From assembly GCA_963771295.1 (NCBI GenBank), contig CAVYTB010000008.1, positions 124,001-188,000 on the forward strand: a stretch of DNA of 64,000 nucleotides, read 5' to 3'. Within the stretch, counting starts at the first letter, position 1; every line of letters begins with the position of its first letter. Below the pieces are notes generated by a model. That model was not told where the DNA came from, did no database searches, and was given only the letters and a program-made list of their open reading frames with translations. Below are positions 41,755-50,860 of this stretch, piece after piece. Position numbers and translations under genes: made by a program. This DNA is from Acidiferrum sp963771295. Lineage in GTDB: Bacteria > Acidobacteriota > Terriglobia > Acidiferrales > UBA7541.

Positions 41755-42425
41755 ACCTCGACTCACTCTTTATCTCGCTGCGCCTGGCGGCCACCGTTGC
41801 ACTGCTGCTTCTTTGTGTGGCAATGCCGCTGGCTTACTGGCTGGCGTTCTCGCGTTGGCGTGGAAAATTCCTGCTGGAGTCGATCGTCGCTCTGCCTCTG
41901 GTACTTCCGCCGACGGTGCTCGGCTTCTATGCGTTGCTGGCACTCGGTCCCCGCGGCCCCATCGGAAGGCTGTGGCAATCGATTTTCGGGCACGCTCTCG
42001 CGTTCACGTTCACAGGTCTGGTCCTGGCGTCGCTGGTCTACAGCCTGCCTTTCGCGGTGCAGCCGCTGATCGCTTCGTTCGAGTCGTTGGATCGCCGAAT
42101 GCTGGACGCCTCCGCGGTTTTGGGCGCGGGCCGCGCTCGAACATTTTTCCGCGTGATTCTTCCTCTGTCATGGTCTGGCTTGGTAACTGCGTTGGTGCTG
42201 AGTTTTGCGCACACGCTTGGGGAATTTGGCGTTGTGCTGATGGTGGGGGGCAATCTTCCCGGAATCACCCGCACTGTCTCCATCGACATTTACGATCGCG
42301 CTCAGGCGCTCGATTATTCCGGTGCACACCGCATGGCACTCTTGCTGCTCCTGATTTCGTTTATGGTGCTGTCGGTCGTTTACGCAATCAACCGCCGCGT
42401 GTGGTCGCCATGGGCGGTGAGGTGA
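41751..42425 (+). CDS. modB: Molybdate ABC transporter, permease
   Basis: Inner membrane channel subunit, 224 residues, five or six membrane segments, with the EAA-loop-like stretch LDASAVLGAGRARTFFRVILP (about 117-137) that contacts ModC, and the ModB pattern HTLGEFGVVLMVGGN. Its start codon overlaps the modA stop (ATGA), indicating translational coupling. Confidence 0.95.
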   Translation: MNLDSLFISLRLAATVALLLLCVAMPLAYWLAFSRWRGKFLLESIVALPLVLPPTVLGFYALLALGPRGPIGRLWQSIFGHALAFTFTGLVLASLVYSLPFAVQPLIASFESLDRRMLDASAVLGAGRARTFFRVILPLSWSGLVTALVLSFAHTLGEFGVVLMVGGNLPGITRTVSIDIYDRAQALDYSGAHRMALLLLLISFMVLSVVYAINRRVWSPWAVR

Positions 42426-42433
42426 CATCGCCG

Positions 42434-43528
42434 ATGCTGCAAGTGGCCATTCACAAAGAATTTCGCCCGGGGGGCACGCCGGCTTTCGATTTGCAGGTTA
42501 CCCAGGAGTTTGCCCCCGGTGTTACCGTTCTGTTCGGTCCCTCTGGCGCAGGCAAGTCGACGTTGCTCGATTGCATTGCGGGGTTGCAGACGCCGGAGGT
42601 AGGACGGATCACTCTGGGTCAAAAAGTTTTTTTTGACGTGGACCAGAAAATCTCACTTCCGCCTCAACATCGCCAGATCGCGTATGTCTTTCAGTCCCTG
42701 GCTCTGTTTCCTCATCTGAGCGTGGAAGAGAATGTGGCTTACGGTCTGATTTCGAATGCGCACTCACGGCGCGATTTGCGCGTCACGCAAATCCTGGATG
42801 CATTCCACATCACGAATCTGCGGCGACGCAAATCCGCCGAACTTTCAGGTGGTGAAAAACAGCGTGTCGCTTTGGCGCGTTCGCTCGTGACCGAGCCCCG
42901 CGTGCTGTTGCTCGATGAACCGCTTACCGGGCTGGATTTGCCGTTGCGGCGCGCGATTCTGCAAGACCTGAGGGCGTGGAATGACGCGAATCGCATACCG
43001 ATTTTGTATGTCACGCATAATCGCGAAGAGGTTGACGCAATTGGCGAGCGGGTTGTCGCGTTGCTGCACGGCCGCGTCCTGGAATCCGGCGCTCTTCAAG
43101 ACGTTTTGGAAGCACCGCGCTCGTTGGCCCTTGCCCGCGCCGCTGGCTTCGAAAATGTGATGCCTGCGACGGTTCTGGAAACGCGAGCGGACGATGGAGT
43201 CATGCGCGTGGCGTTAACTCACTCAAATTGCGAGCTGGAAGTCCCGCTGGGCCCAAACGAGCCTGGCGCACAACTGCAAGTTGCTATCCGCGCCGGAGAC
43301 ATTTTGCTGGCGACACAGGCGCCCCGATTCTTGAGTGCGCGCAACGTACTGCCAGGCACGTTGGAATCGCTGGAATCGAGCGGCACTCTGGTGACCGCGC
43401 AAGTGAATGCCGGAGTTCGTTTCATCGTGCACATTACTCCCGGTGCGGTGCGCTCGCTGCAACTTGCGGCAGGCTGCCCAATTTGGCTGGTACTGAAAAC
43501 GCATTCCTGCCATCTGGTTTCGTCGTAA
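42434..43528 (+). CDS. modC: Molybdate ABC transporter, ATP-binding protein with C-terminal TOBE domain
   Basis: ATPase of the molybdate transporter. I place the start at the ATG at 42434, which follows GAGGTG at good distance and gives 364 residues. An upstream in-frame ATG at 42410 and a frame opening far back inside modB lack a ribosome site. Motifs: Walker A GPSGAGKST, the Q-loop, signature LSGGEKQR, Walker B LLLDEP, and the C-terminal TOBE/Mop domain after about residue 290, which senses molybdate. Confidence 0.94.
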   Translation: MLQVAIHKEFRPGGTPAFDLQVTQEFAPGVTVLFGPSGAGKSTLLDCIAGLQTPEVGRITLGQKVFFDVDQKISLPPQHRQIAYVFQSLALFPHLSVEENVAYGLISNAHSRRDLRVTQILDAFHITNLRRRKSAELSGGEKQRVALARSLVTEPRVLLLDEPLTGLDLPLRRAILQDLRAWNDANRIPILYVTHNREEVDAIGERVVALLHGRVLESGALQDVLEAPRSLALARAAGFENVMPATVLETRADDGVMRVALTHSNCELEVPLGPNEPGAQLQVAIRAGDILLATQAPRFLSARNVLPGTLESLESSGTLVTAQVNAGVRFIVHITPGAVRSLQLAAGCPIWLVLKTHSCHLVSS

Positions 43529-43596
43529 ATTCTTGTTCGCAGCAGAATGCTCGCGGCGCCCTCTGCTATCATGGTCTCGCTCGATCCGAGGATTCC

Positions 43597-44247
43597 GTGC
43601 CGCGACAGAAAAAGAAACGCAAGTCAGCTCCCAAACCGCTCAGAGCGCGCAACTCTGTGCGCACCGGGTCGCAGGCTAAGCCTGCCACTCGCCTGGAAGA
43701 AGTGTTGCAGAGCGCGGCCAACATTTTTTTCGCCAAAGGGTTTCATGCGACGAGCATCGAAGACGTGGCGCGCGACGTCGGAATGCTGAAAGGCTCGCTG
43801 TACTATTACATTAAGTCCAAAGATGATTTGCTGTTTCAGCTGCTACTCGCCGGTATTGAGGACGGCGATGCATTTATCGCGCGGCAGATCGATGTAAACG
43901 GCGATTCTGTGGAGCAGCTGGAGCGGGCCATTCGCGCACAGATTGATTACATCATTCAAAACAAGGTGCCATTCGGGTTGTTTCTGCACGAATTCGATTC
44001 GCTTTCCGGTAAACGGCAGCACAAGCTGATCTCCGTAATGTCGCGTTACAATTCGCGATTCGTGGAACTGGTGCGGCGCGGGCAGGAACAGGGGAAGCTC
44101 ATCGACGGCGAGCCGTGGCTTATCGTTAACGGAATCCTGGGGATGTGTAATTGGCTGTATCGCTGGTATGACGTCGACCAGGTGTCTGGACCTGAACAGA
44201 TCAAGCAGGTATTTCTGCACATGATTCTGAGTGGCATCCGAAAATAG
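43597..44247 (+). CDS. TetR/AcrR-family transcriptional regulator
   Basis: One-component repressor of 216 residues. GTG start at 43597 with CCGAGG upstream; the longer frame runs into the end of modC and is not part of the gene. After a basic tail (about 1-30) comes the TetR HTH: VLQSAANIFFAKGFHATSIEDVARDVGMLKGSLYYYIKSKDDLL. The C-terminal helical ligand domain has many Phe/Leu/His residues and would bind a hydrophobic effector. A palindrome 53 bp downstream of its stop (44300-44315) is a good candidate operator. Confidence 0.92.
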   Translation: MPRQKKKRKSAPKPLRARNSVRTGSQAKPATRLEEVLQSAANIFFAKGFHATSIEDVARDVGMLKGSLYYYIKSKDDLLFQLLLAGIEDGDAFIARQIDVNGDSVEQLERAIRAQIDYIIQNKVPFGLFLHEFDSLSGKRQHKLISVMSRYNSRFVELVRRGQEQGKLIDGEPWLIVNGILGMCNWLYRWYDVDQVSGPEQIKQVFLHMILSGIRK

Positions 44248-44578
44248 CGCTGGCCGGCTGGCCAACGCCGGTCAGGACCAACCAAAAAGAGAGTGGATAC
44301 TATCCGATCGGTTAGCGCCGGCGTGTAATTTGTTCCTTCCCGTGGCTCGTGTGTTTTGGCCGAATTTCTAATTCCCAACGAATGTTGCGCATGGCGTCCC
44401 TGGCGTTCGTTTCCGCTTTGCCGATGCGAATGGCAACGCACCTGCATTAGTCACCCGCGTCGGCAGTAAAGAAAATCAGACAGGAGTCAGGCTAGCAAAA
44501 AAGGGCACATCGGCGTTGGCCAAAGGGCGCTATTTTTTCCTTTCTACCTCTCTCCGCTTCCGACACAAAGGAGATTTT
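44248..44578. other. Intergenic region after tetR
   Basis: Contains the palindrome at 44300-44315, GC-rich partial hairpins just after tetR (GGCC/GGCC), and a good ribosome site (AAAGGAGATTTT) of the next gene. No coding frame and no clear -35/-10 pair. Confidence 0.5.
44300..44315. promoter_or_regulatory. Candidate TetR operator (16-bp near-palindrome)
   Basis: CTA-T-CCGATCGG-T-TAG is symmetric in 14 of 16 positions. Size and dyad suit TetR dimers, and the site lies between tetR and the small secreted gene, 264 bp before its ATG. Confidence 0.45.
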
Positions 44579-45001
44579 ATGAAAAACCTACGATCAGTTC
44601 TTTTTGGTTTGACAGTCCTGCTGCTGGCTACGGCCGCTCAGGCGCAGACGACAAACGTAAAGGCTGCGATCCCGTTCGACTTTGTCGTCGGCGACCACTC
44701 GTATTCTGCGGGTGAATACACCGTTGCGTCCTTGTCGCAAAACAGCCCGGCGCTGCGCATCGACAATGCGGACGACTCCGAGAAGGGCATGACGATAGCG
44801 CACCGCTGCAGCAAGCTCAAGCCTGCCGAGGGAACGACGCTGGTATTTCAACGGCTCGGCGACAACTATTTCCTGTATCAGATTTGGACAGAAGGCAATA
44901 CCACTGGCCGCGAATTCACGATGAGCAAAGCTCAGGTACAGCTTGCCAAGAACAACAGCAAGCCGGAACTGGTGATCGTTGCTGCGAACCTCTCCCACTA
45001 G
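44579..45001 (+). CDS. Small secreted protein, Acidobacteria-type conserved family
   Basis: A 140-residue protein with a signal peptide (about 1-23, end AAQAQ) and a mature beta-rich domain with AAIPFDFVVGDHSYSAGEYTV (about 29-49), a pattern I recognise in many Acidobacteria secreted proteins without a known function. The ATG at 44579 follows AAAGGAG at ideal distance; the longer frame upstream is not used. A strong terminator follows its stop. It may be under control of the upstream TetR protein. Confidence 0.82.
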   Translation: MKNLRSVLFGLTVLLLATAAQAQTTNVKAAIPFDFVVGDHSYSAGEYTVASLSQNSPALRIDNADDSEKGMTIAHRCSKLKPAEGTTLVFQRLGDNYFLYQIWTEGNTTGREFTMSKAQVQLAKNNSKPELVIVAANLSH

Positions 45002-45036
45002 CCCCCCAAGCACTCCCCAGCAGTGTTGACCCCGAA

Positions 45037-45067
45037 AGAGGGAACGTTCTCCATCGTTCCCTCTTTT
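45037..45067 (+). terminator. Strong terminator after the small secreted gene
   Basis: AGAGGGAACG (45037-45046) pairs perfectly over 10 bp with CGTTCCCTCT (45055-45064); TTTTCC follows. Classical Rho-independent terminator. Confidence 0.88.
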
Positions 45068-45085
45068 CCTTGTTAGCCGAAGGTT

Positions 45086-45097
45086 TCAATCGTTTTA
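45086..45097. promoter_or_regulatory. LacI-like operator motif upstream of the GH18 gene
   Basis: TCAATCGTTTTA has the central CG and AA-CG-TT symmetry seen in LacI/PurR-type operators. It shares CGTTTTAAT with the site at 61255-61266 upstream of the GH3 gene. It lies 93 bp before the ATG. Confidence 0.3.
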
Positions 45098-45189
45098 ATT
45101 CACGAGGAACAGTGAGTTGTTATGTCTCTCCAGCGAGTGTGTCCTGGCGGCTGACAATTTCAAAGGGAAATACGGTACGGAGGGCGATC

Positions 45190-46338
45190 ATGAATCGTTG
45201 TAAGTTAATTTGTGCGAGTGGTATCGGTGTGATGGTTTGTCTGGCGTTGCTGCTGGCTGGCGCGCCTCGCTCCAACGGGCAAGAATCACAGGAAAGCGCC
45301 GCCAAGCTAACCAAGCGAGTTATCGCCGACTATGGCTATTGGAGCAGAACGCAGGATCCGCCTTACAGTGCGGAACAGATTCCTTTCTCGAAACTGACAC
45401 ACATTAATCACGCGGGTGTCGGGTTCGACGCCAATGCGAACCTCGTAGTTCCCGACGGATTCCTCGAACCGCGTCTGATCGACAAAGCACATGATTCCGG
45501 CGTGAAAGTCCTGCTGCTGCTCGGCGGCGATTTCACGGTGTTTGAAACCACGCCGGCGTTACTCGATACGCTGATCGCGAACTTGCAAAAATTCATTGTG
45601 AAGCATGGATATGATGGCGTGGACATTGACTGGGAATACCCATCGAGCGCGCAGGATGAGAACACGTTCCACATTCTGATGCTGAAATTGCGGACTGCGC
45701 TCCCCAGCCCCTACCTGCTGTCTGCGGATGTGCCGCCGTGGGAAGCTACGGGATATGATTTCCCCGACACGAAGTTTCTGGTGGACTACTACAACCTGAT
45801 GACCTACGACTGCGCCGGACCTTGGACCGATTCCGCGCAGCTGAACTCCGCAATCTTCCCCGATCCCAACAATCCGACTTCTTACAATTGCGAGCCCGGC
45901 GGCAGCGTGAAAGAAGCCATCGACATTTATCTTCGCGATCCGCTGGTGAATGTACCGGCGCACAAAATAAACATTGGCACTCCCTTTTACGGATACGAGT
46001 ACCAGAATGTGAGCGCGCTGTGGGGCTTTTGCACCGATTGCGACAACACCGTGATCAGCCAAAACTACGGCACATTCTTCAAACAGCACATCAATCAACA
46101 TGGCTGGCGCACGTTCTACGATCAATACTCACTAGTGCCGTACATGCTGCGAACCACTGGCAATCCGGGGTTCATTACCTACGACGATTCGTTTTCGACT
46201 TTCTATCGAGTGGCGTATTCGGTGTGGTCGCGCGGGCTGGGCGGCAGCTTCATGTGGTCGCTGGACGCGGATTACGATGGACAATCGCAAGATTTGCTGG
46301 ACGCGATGTACAACGCCAGCTTGCCGCAGGCGAAATAG
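45190..46338 (+). CDS. Secreted glycoside hydrolase family 18 protein (chitinase-like)
   Basis: Predicted to split beta-1,4-N-acetylglucosamine polymers or glycans. 382 residues: signal peptide about 1-30, then a GH18 TIM barrel from TKRVIADYGYW. The catalytic signature DGVDIDWE spans 142-149, with acid Glu149. The YYNLMTYD motif follows near 204 and a conserved W near the end (GSFMWSLDAD). No carbohydrate-binding or other module is present. Start ATG 45190 after CGGAGGG. The catalytic residues are intact. Confidence 0.92.
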   Translation: MNRCKLICASGIGVMVCLALLLAGAPRSNGQESQESAAKLTKRVIADYGYWSRTQDPPYSAEQIPFSKLTHINHAGVGFDANANLVVPDGFLEPRLIDKAHDSGVKVLLLLGGDFTVFETTPALLDTLIANLQKFIVKHGYDGVDIDWEYPSSAQDENTFHILMLKLRTALPSPYLLSADVPPWEATGYDFPDTKFLVDYYNLMTYDCAGPWTDSAQLNSAIFPDPNNPTSYNCEPGGSVKEAIDIYLRDPLVNVPAHKINIGTPFYGYEYQNVSALWGFCTDCDNTVISQNYGTFFKQHINQHGWRTFYDQYSLVPYMLRTTGNPGFITYDDSFSTFYRVAYSVWSRGLGGSFMWSLDADYDGQSQDLLDAMYNASLPQAK

Positions 46339-46431
46339 AGGTATGGATTGCCCCGAGCATCGCTGACCGATTGATGATGGACGTTGGTAATGGTGGACCG
46401 ACTCCTTTACAGGGCAAACAGGAGGCGGTCC

Positions 46432-47181
46432 TTACAAATGCTCTAGTGCCGTCATAGTGCGATCGCAAATTTCCTCGGGCAATCCGGTGGCGATAACCGG
46501 TACGAGCAGACCGAGTTCGCTGTAAAACTTGATCAACGGCGCGGTGCTGTTCTCATAGACGTCCAGACGCAATTTCACCGACTCTGGCTGGTCATCTTCG
46601 CGCTGATAGAGGTGTCCGCCGCATTCATCGCAAACACCTTCGACGCGCGAGGGTTGGCGTGTCACGTGAAAGACGGCTTTGCATTTTACGCAAATGCGCC
46701 GCCCGCTGAGCCGAGACACGATTTCTGGCACCGGCAATTCATAGTTGACGACGGCGCTTAGTGCCAGATTCTCTTTTTGCATTAATTGGCTGAGGGAATC
46801 GGCTTGAGCGAGCGTGCGCGGAAAGCCGTCGAGTACGAATCCGCCTTGGCAATGCAAGCAACCGCTGCGCTCACGCACCATGTCCCACACCGTGGAGTCA
46901 GGCACGAGGTCACCGCGGCGCATGTACTCCAATGCCGCGGCCATCGCGGGCGTCTGGTCGCAGGCCTTCCGGCTTCCGGCAGCGCGAAACACATCTCCGG
47001 TAGACAAATGACAAGCGCCCAAGCGTTGGTTCAACAGATGCGCCTGCGTCCCCTTTCCGACGCCGGGCGCGCCCAGCAATACCAATCGCCAGCACGGAGT
47101 TGCCACCGCCGGTGGCGTGGAGCATTTCGCGGAAGGGCCTTGCAGCCAACCGGCTCGATCATTTTTATTTTGTGCGTTCAT
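46432..47181 (-). CDS. adk: Adenylate kinase, zinc-LID type, divergent
   Basis: Interconverts AMP+ATP and 2 ADP. 249 residues, about 30 longer at the N-terminus than the usual enzyme. P-loop GAPGVGKGT (about 37-45; usually GAGKGT), the AMP-binding STGDVFR and FVLDGFPRT (about 116-123), and a LID with four cysteines (C164, C167, C184, C187) forming a zinc site. The main adk is normally in the ribosomal protein cluster; this copy outside it may be a paralog or the only one, which cannot be told here. ATG 47181 with AAGGG. Convergent neighbours. Confidence 0.85.
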   Translation of the reverse strand: MNAQNKNDRAGWLQGPSAKCSTPPAVATPCWRLVLLGAPGVGKGTQAHLLNQRLGACHLSTGDVFRAAGSRKACDQTPAMAAALEYMRRGDLVPDSTVWDMVRERSGCLHCQGGFVLDGFPRTLAQADSLSQLMQKENLALSAVVNYELPVPEIVSRLSGRRICVKCKAVFHVTRQPSRVEGVCDECGGHLYQREDDQPESVKLRLDVYENSTAPLIKFYSELGLLVPVIATGLPEEICDRTMTALEHL

Positions 47182-47445
47182 CGGGACCCTTATCCACGAT
47201 CGACCACAATTTGAAACGCGGGCGTCTCAAACGGCGGAAAAGTAGCACTGCGATGCAAAGTCTTCTGTCAGGAAGGAAGCGAACTCCAGCAGTACTCTGC
47301 TGCTAGTGTTAGCACCGGAGTGTGCGAGTTGCAAGACCTCGCGTCACAATTGTTCCGCGCGGCAGGCACAGGAGTCGGCCGCTACACAGGCGAATCGCAC
47401 AAATGCTATGCTCTCCTCCCCCAGCGTTATAGGAGGTCTTGTGCC

Positions 47446-47973
47446 ATGACTCGAGGGTTTCGAACTCCTGCGTACTTCTCCGCGCTTGCTGCCGCGATTA
47501 TGCTTCTTTCTAGTGCTTGTGCCGCACAGCAAGTGCCGCGGCAACTCCAGCCGCCTGCCGACGAACAGCTGCTTTTGCAGGTGCACGCCAAAGGCGACCA
47601 GGTATACATCTGCCAGGAAGGTGCAACGCAATTCGCGTGGGCGCTGAAGGCTCCTGACGCGCAATTGTTCGTCAAGGATGGCAAACCGTTTGGCAAGCAT
47701 TTCGCTGGCCCGACATGGGAAGCCAGCGACGGAAGCCGGGTGACGGGCAAAGCGGCTGCCAATGCGCCTTCGCCCGATGGCGATTCGATTCCATGGCTGC
47801 TCGTAGACGTGGTGAACCACGAGGGCAACGGTGTGCTTTCGCGAGTTAGCAAGATTCAGCGGCTGAATACCAAGGGCGGCAAGGCTCCCGCTTCCGGCTG
47901 CGACGCGGCGCACAGCGGCCAGGAAATGCGCGTTCCGTATTCCGCAGACTACTTTTTTTACGCGCCGAAATAA
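47446..47973 (+). CDS. DUF3455-type secreted protein
   Basis: A 175-residue protein with a signal peptide (about 1-29) and the DUF3455 pattern: LLLQVHAKGDQVYICQ, FAWALKAPDAQLF, GKHFAGPTWEASDGSRVTG near 87, and IPWLLVDVVNH near 118. The two cysteines (in YICQ and SGCDAA) may form a disulfide. The start ATG 47446 follows AGGAGGT 10 bases upstream. Function of the family is unknown; it is secreted and widespread. Confidence 0.85.
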   Translation: MTRGFRTPAYFSALAAAIMLLSSACAAQQVPRQLQPPADEQLLLQVHAKGDQVYICQEGATQFAWALKAPDAQLFVKDGKPFGKHFAGPTWEASDGSRVTGKAAANAPSPDGDSIPWLLVDVVNHEGNGVLSRVSKIQRLNTKGGKAPASGCDAAHSGQEMRVPYSADYFFYAPK

Positions 47974-48010
47974 CGCGCCCGCACCGCTCTTATTTAGATT
48001 GCGAAATGTA

Positions 48011-48025
48011 GGAGCTGAAAGCTCC
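48011..48025. repeat. Stem-loop between the DUF3455 gene and fumC
   Basis: GGAGC-TGAAA-GCTCC with a GNRA-like loop. Between convergent genes, so it may act as an end structure for either transcript or be an intergenic repeat stem-loop. Confidence 0.4.
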
Positions 48026-48042
48026 GACCCGTTCCGGATACG

Positions 48043-49455
48043 TCAAGGATGGGTCATGTCTTCGGGTTTGACCAGTGCGTCGAATTCCTCGTCGGATAGG
48101 TGACCTAGTTTGACGGCGGCTTCTTTGAGGCTGGTTTTCTGGTGGTGAGCACGATGAGCGACTTTGGCGGCGTTGTCGTAGCCGATTTTGGGAGCGAGGG
48201 CGGTAACGAGCATCAAAGAATTCTTGACGTAGCCGTCGATGACTTCGCGATTCAACTGGATGCCGACAACGCAGTGATCGACGAAACTGTTGCAAGCGTC
48301 CGCGAGAAGTTCGACGGAGTGCAGGTAGTTGAAAATCATTACGGGCTTGAAAACGTTAAGTTCGAAATTGCCCTGCGAGCCAGCAAAGCCGATAGCGGCG
48401 TCGTTGCCCATAACCTGAACGGCAACCATGGTGACGGCTTCGGACTGCGTGGGATTCACTTTGCCGGGCATGATGGAGGAGCCCGGCTCGTTTTCGGGTA
48501 GCGTCAGTTCGCCCAAGCCGCAACGCGGACCCGAACTGAGCCAGCGGATATCGTTGGCGATTTTCATCAGCGAAGCGGCAAGAGTTTTGAGAGCACCGCT
48601 GGCGAAGACGATTTCGTCGTGCGCGGATAGACTGGCGAACTTGTTCGGATGAGAACGGAAAGGCAGTCCCGTGAGTTCGGCAATTTTTTTCGCGGCGCGC
48701 TCGGCAAATTCGGGATGAGCATTCAGGCCGGTGCCCACGGCAGTGCCACCAATGGCGAGATCGAGCAATCCATCCAGCGCCACGGCGATGCGGCCGCCAT
48801 CACGATCCAGCAAGCTAACGTAGCCGGAGAATTCCTGGCCGACGGTGAGCGGCGTGGCGTCCTGCAAATGAGTGCGGCCGATTTTCACGACGGGGGCAAA
48901 TTCCTTGGCCTTAGCGTCCAGCGCGTCGCGGAGTTTTTTCACCGCCGGAAGCAGGCGGCGCGAGGTTTCCATTGCGGCGGCGATGTGCATGGCGGTCGGA
49001 AAAGTATCATTGGAAGACTGCGACATGTTCACGTCGTCATTAGGATGAATGGGCTTCTTGGTGCCCATTTCGCCGCCCGCAATTTGGATGGCGCGGTTGG
49101 AGATAACTTCGTTGACGTTCATGTTGGTCTGCGTGCCGCTGCCGGTTTGCCAGACGCGCAAAGGGAAGTGCTCATTCAACTTGCCCGAAATGACTTCATC
49201 GGCGGCGTGGGTAACCAGATTGGACTTTTCCTCGGAAAGCTTGCCGAGATCGCGATTAACCAGAGCTGCGGCCTTTTTGAGGATGCCGAATGCGCGAATG
49301 AGTTCCGTGGGCATTGTGTCCTTGCCAATGGCGAAATGGATCAAGGAGCGGGCGGTTTGCGCGCCGTAATAGCGATCCACCGGGACATCGATTTTGCCCA
49401 TGCTGTCGGATTCGATACGGGTGAGAACCGACTTGGCGTGTGTAGCTTCAGACAT
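48043..49455 (-). CDS. fumC: Class II fumarate hydratase
   Basis: Reversible hydration of fumarate to malate in the TCA cycle, a soluble homotetramer without iron-sulfur cluster. 470 residues; signature GSSIMPGKVNPTQSE near 324, QSSNDTFPT, and the TGSGTQTNMNVNEVI motif near 105. Start ATG 49455 follows AGGAG. Single gene on the minus strand. Confidence 0.96.
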   Translation of the reverse strand: MSEATHAKSVLTRIESDSMGKIDVPVDRYYGAQTARSLIHFAIGKDTMPTELIRAFGILKKAAALVNRDLGKLSEEKSNLVTHAADEVISGKLNEHFPLRVWQTGSGTQTNMNVNEVISNRAIQIAGGEMGTKKPIHPNDDVNMSQSSNDTFPTAMHIAAAMETSRRLLPAVKKLRDALDAKAKEFAPVVKIGRTHLQDATPLTVGQEFSGYVSLLDRDGGRIAVALDGLLDLAIGGTAVGTGLNAHPEFAERAAKKIAELTGLPFRSHPNKFASLSAHDEIVFASGALKTLAASLMKIANDIRWLSSGPRCGLGELTLPENEPGSSIMPGKVNPTQSEAVTMVAVQVMGNDAAIGFAGSQGNFELNVFKPVMIFNYLHSVELLADACNSFVDHCVVGIQLNREVIDGYVKNSLMLVTALAPKIGYDNAAKVAHRAHHQKTSLKEAAVKLGHLSDEEFDALVKPEDMTHP

Positions 49456-49558
49456 GTAGGACTCCTGGAGCGAACGAAGATAGTTTAACAGGTGAGGAGA
49501 CCGTGGGTCAGGAGGGATTGAAGGGAATTGCGAATTGTATGCAATGTGGCGAGTGTTT

Positions 49559-49582
49559 CACAACAGAGGACACAGAGAGAAC
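49559..49582. repeat. Copy of the ACACAGAG intergenic repeat
   Basis: CACAACAGAGGACACAGAGA in the gap upstream of the radical SAM gene would read TTEDTERT in one frame, matching the TTENTEK element at 29262-29286 in the opposite orientation. Non-coding. Confidence 0.5.
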
Positions 49583-49692
49583 CAGCGGCGAAGCATCGCC
49601 AAAAAGGCGTCGAACCGGTATATCGCTGGGCACAGCAACCGGCGGAAACAGCGAGTAAGGTATAATTAAGGGCTGGGGGAAGTAGCGAAAAG

Positions 49693-50745
49693 ATGAGTGT
49701 AGGTAGGCAAAAAGGGAAGGCGTCAGCCGAGACCTGGCGACGGAGGCGTTCGCGGTTTTATCGGACGCGGGCGCGAGAGCTTCGGGGTATCGCGAAGGCG
49801 CTGGCGTCGACGAAGCACCCATTTTTGGTACACATCATTCCGATGCGCCGCTGCAATCTGGATTGTGGCTACTGCAATGAGTACGACGACGTGTCAAAGC
49901 CGGTGCCGCTGGGAGAGATGAAACGGCGGCTGGATTTGTTGGCGGACATGGGCACGTCGATTATCACCATCAGCGGCGGCGAGCCTTTGATGCACCCGGA
50001 ACTGGACGAAGTGATTCGGCACATCCGATTACGCGGAATGATCGCGGGACTGATTACCAACGGATTTTTTCTAAACCGGGAACGGATCGCGAGGCTGAAC
50101 GATGCGGGGCTGGAGCACCTGCAAATCAGCATCGATAACGCCGCACCGGATGAAGTGTCGAAGAAGAGCCTGAAATCGCTGGATGGGCGGCTGGAGATGC
50201 TGTCGGAATGGGCGGAATTTCAGGTGAACATCAATTCGGTGTTGGGCAGCGGGGTGAAGAATTCAGAAGACGCCCTGAAGATAGCCCACCGTGCGCTAGA
50301 ACTGGGGTTTACAAGTACGGTCGGGATCATTCACGACCACGACGGGCAATTGAAACCGCTGGCGCCGCGTGACCAAGAAATCTTCGAAGAGATTATGGCC
50401 CTGGGGAAGCGGTCGTTTTCGCGCTTTAATCAGTTCCAGCACAACGTGGCTATGGGGAAAGAGCACGATTGGAAGTGCCGCGCAGGGTCGCGGTATCTGT
50501 ACATCTGCGAAGACGGGCTGGTGCACTGGTGCTCGCAAACACGGGGATATCCGGGGATTCCGCTGGGGGAATATACGGCGGATATGCGACGGCGAGAATT
50601 TTTGACACACAAGAGCTGCGCGCCGATGTGCACAGTGAGCTGCGTACAGCAGGTAGGGATCCTGGATAATTGGCGAGCGGCGCAGACGATGAAGCCGCGG
50701 GTGGTAGCAGCGAGAAAAGAAGAATTGGTGCAGATCGCGAAATAA
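49693..50745 (+). CDS. Radical SAM enzyme with SPASM-like C-terminal region
   Basis: S-adenosylmethionine radical enzyme of 350 residues. The [4Fe-4S] motif CxxxCxxC is C54, C58 and C61, and GGEP follows at 95-98. The C-terminal part has further cysteines (C262, C272, C280, C309, C313, C317) in a SPASM-like arrangement that may bind extra clusters. A basic N-terminal stretch is untypical. Radical SAM/SPASM enzymes often modify peptides, but the substrate is unknown and no precursor peptide gene was found. An ABC transporter starts 115 bp downstream. Start ATG 49693. Confidence 0.88.
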   Translation: MSVGRQKGKASAETWRRRRSRFYRTRARELRGIAKALASTKHPFLVHIIPMRRCNLDCGYCNEYDDVSKPVPLGEMKRRLDLLADMGTSIITISGGEPLMHPELDEVIRHIRLRGMIAGLITNGFFLNRERIARLNDAGLEHLQISIDNAAPDEVSKKSLKSLDGRLEMLSEWAEFQVNINSVLGSGVKNSEDALKIAHRALELGFTSTVGIIHDHDGQLKPLAPRDQEIFEEIMALGKRSFSRFNQFQHNVAMGKEHDWKCRAGSRYLYICEDGLVHWCSQTRGYPGIPLGEYTADMRRREFLTHKSCAPMCTVSCVQQVGILDNWRAAQTMKPRVVAARKEELVQIAK

Positions 50746-50860
50746 GAAGTAATGAAGTAAAGACGCAAGAGAATTCTGGAAAATCCTGCAGGTTGCTTCC
50801 CACGAACACGACGGTGTGTAGCGCGTTGACGGTAAAGGCAGGGCGCGCGAAGAATAAGGC

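Noticed and set aside
41645..42433. Upstream extension of modC into modB
   Set aside because: Shadow frame; modC homology begins at 42434, which has a ribosome site.
43228..43596. Upstream extension of the TetR gene into modC
   Set aside because: Shadow of modC; the HTH protein starts at the GTG 43597.
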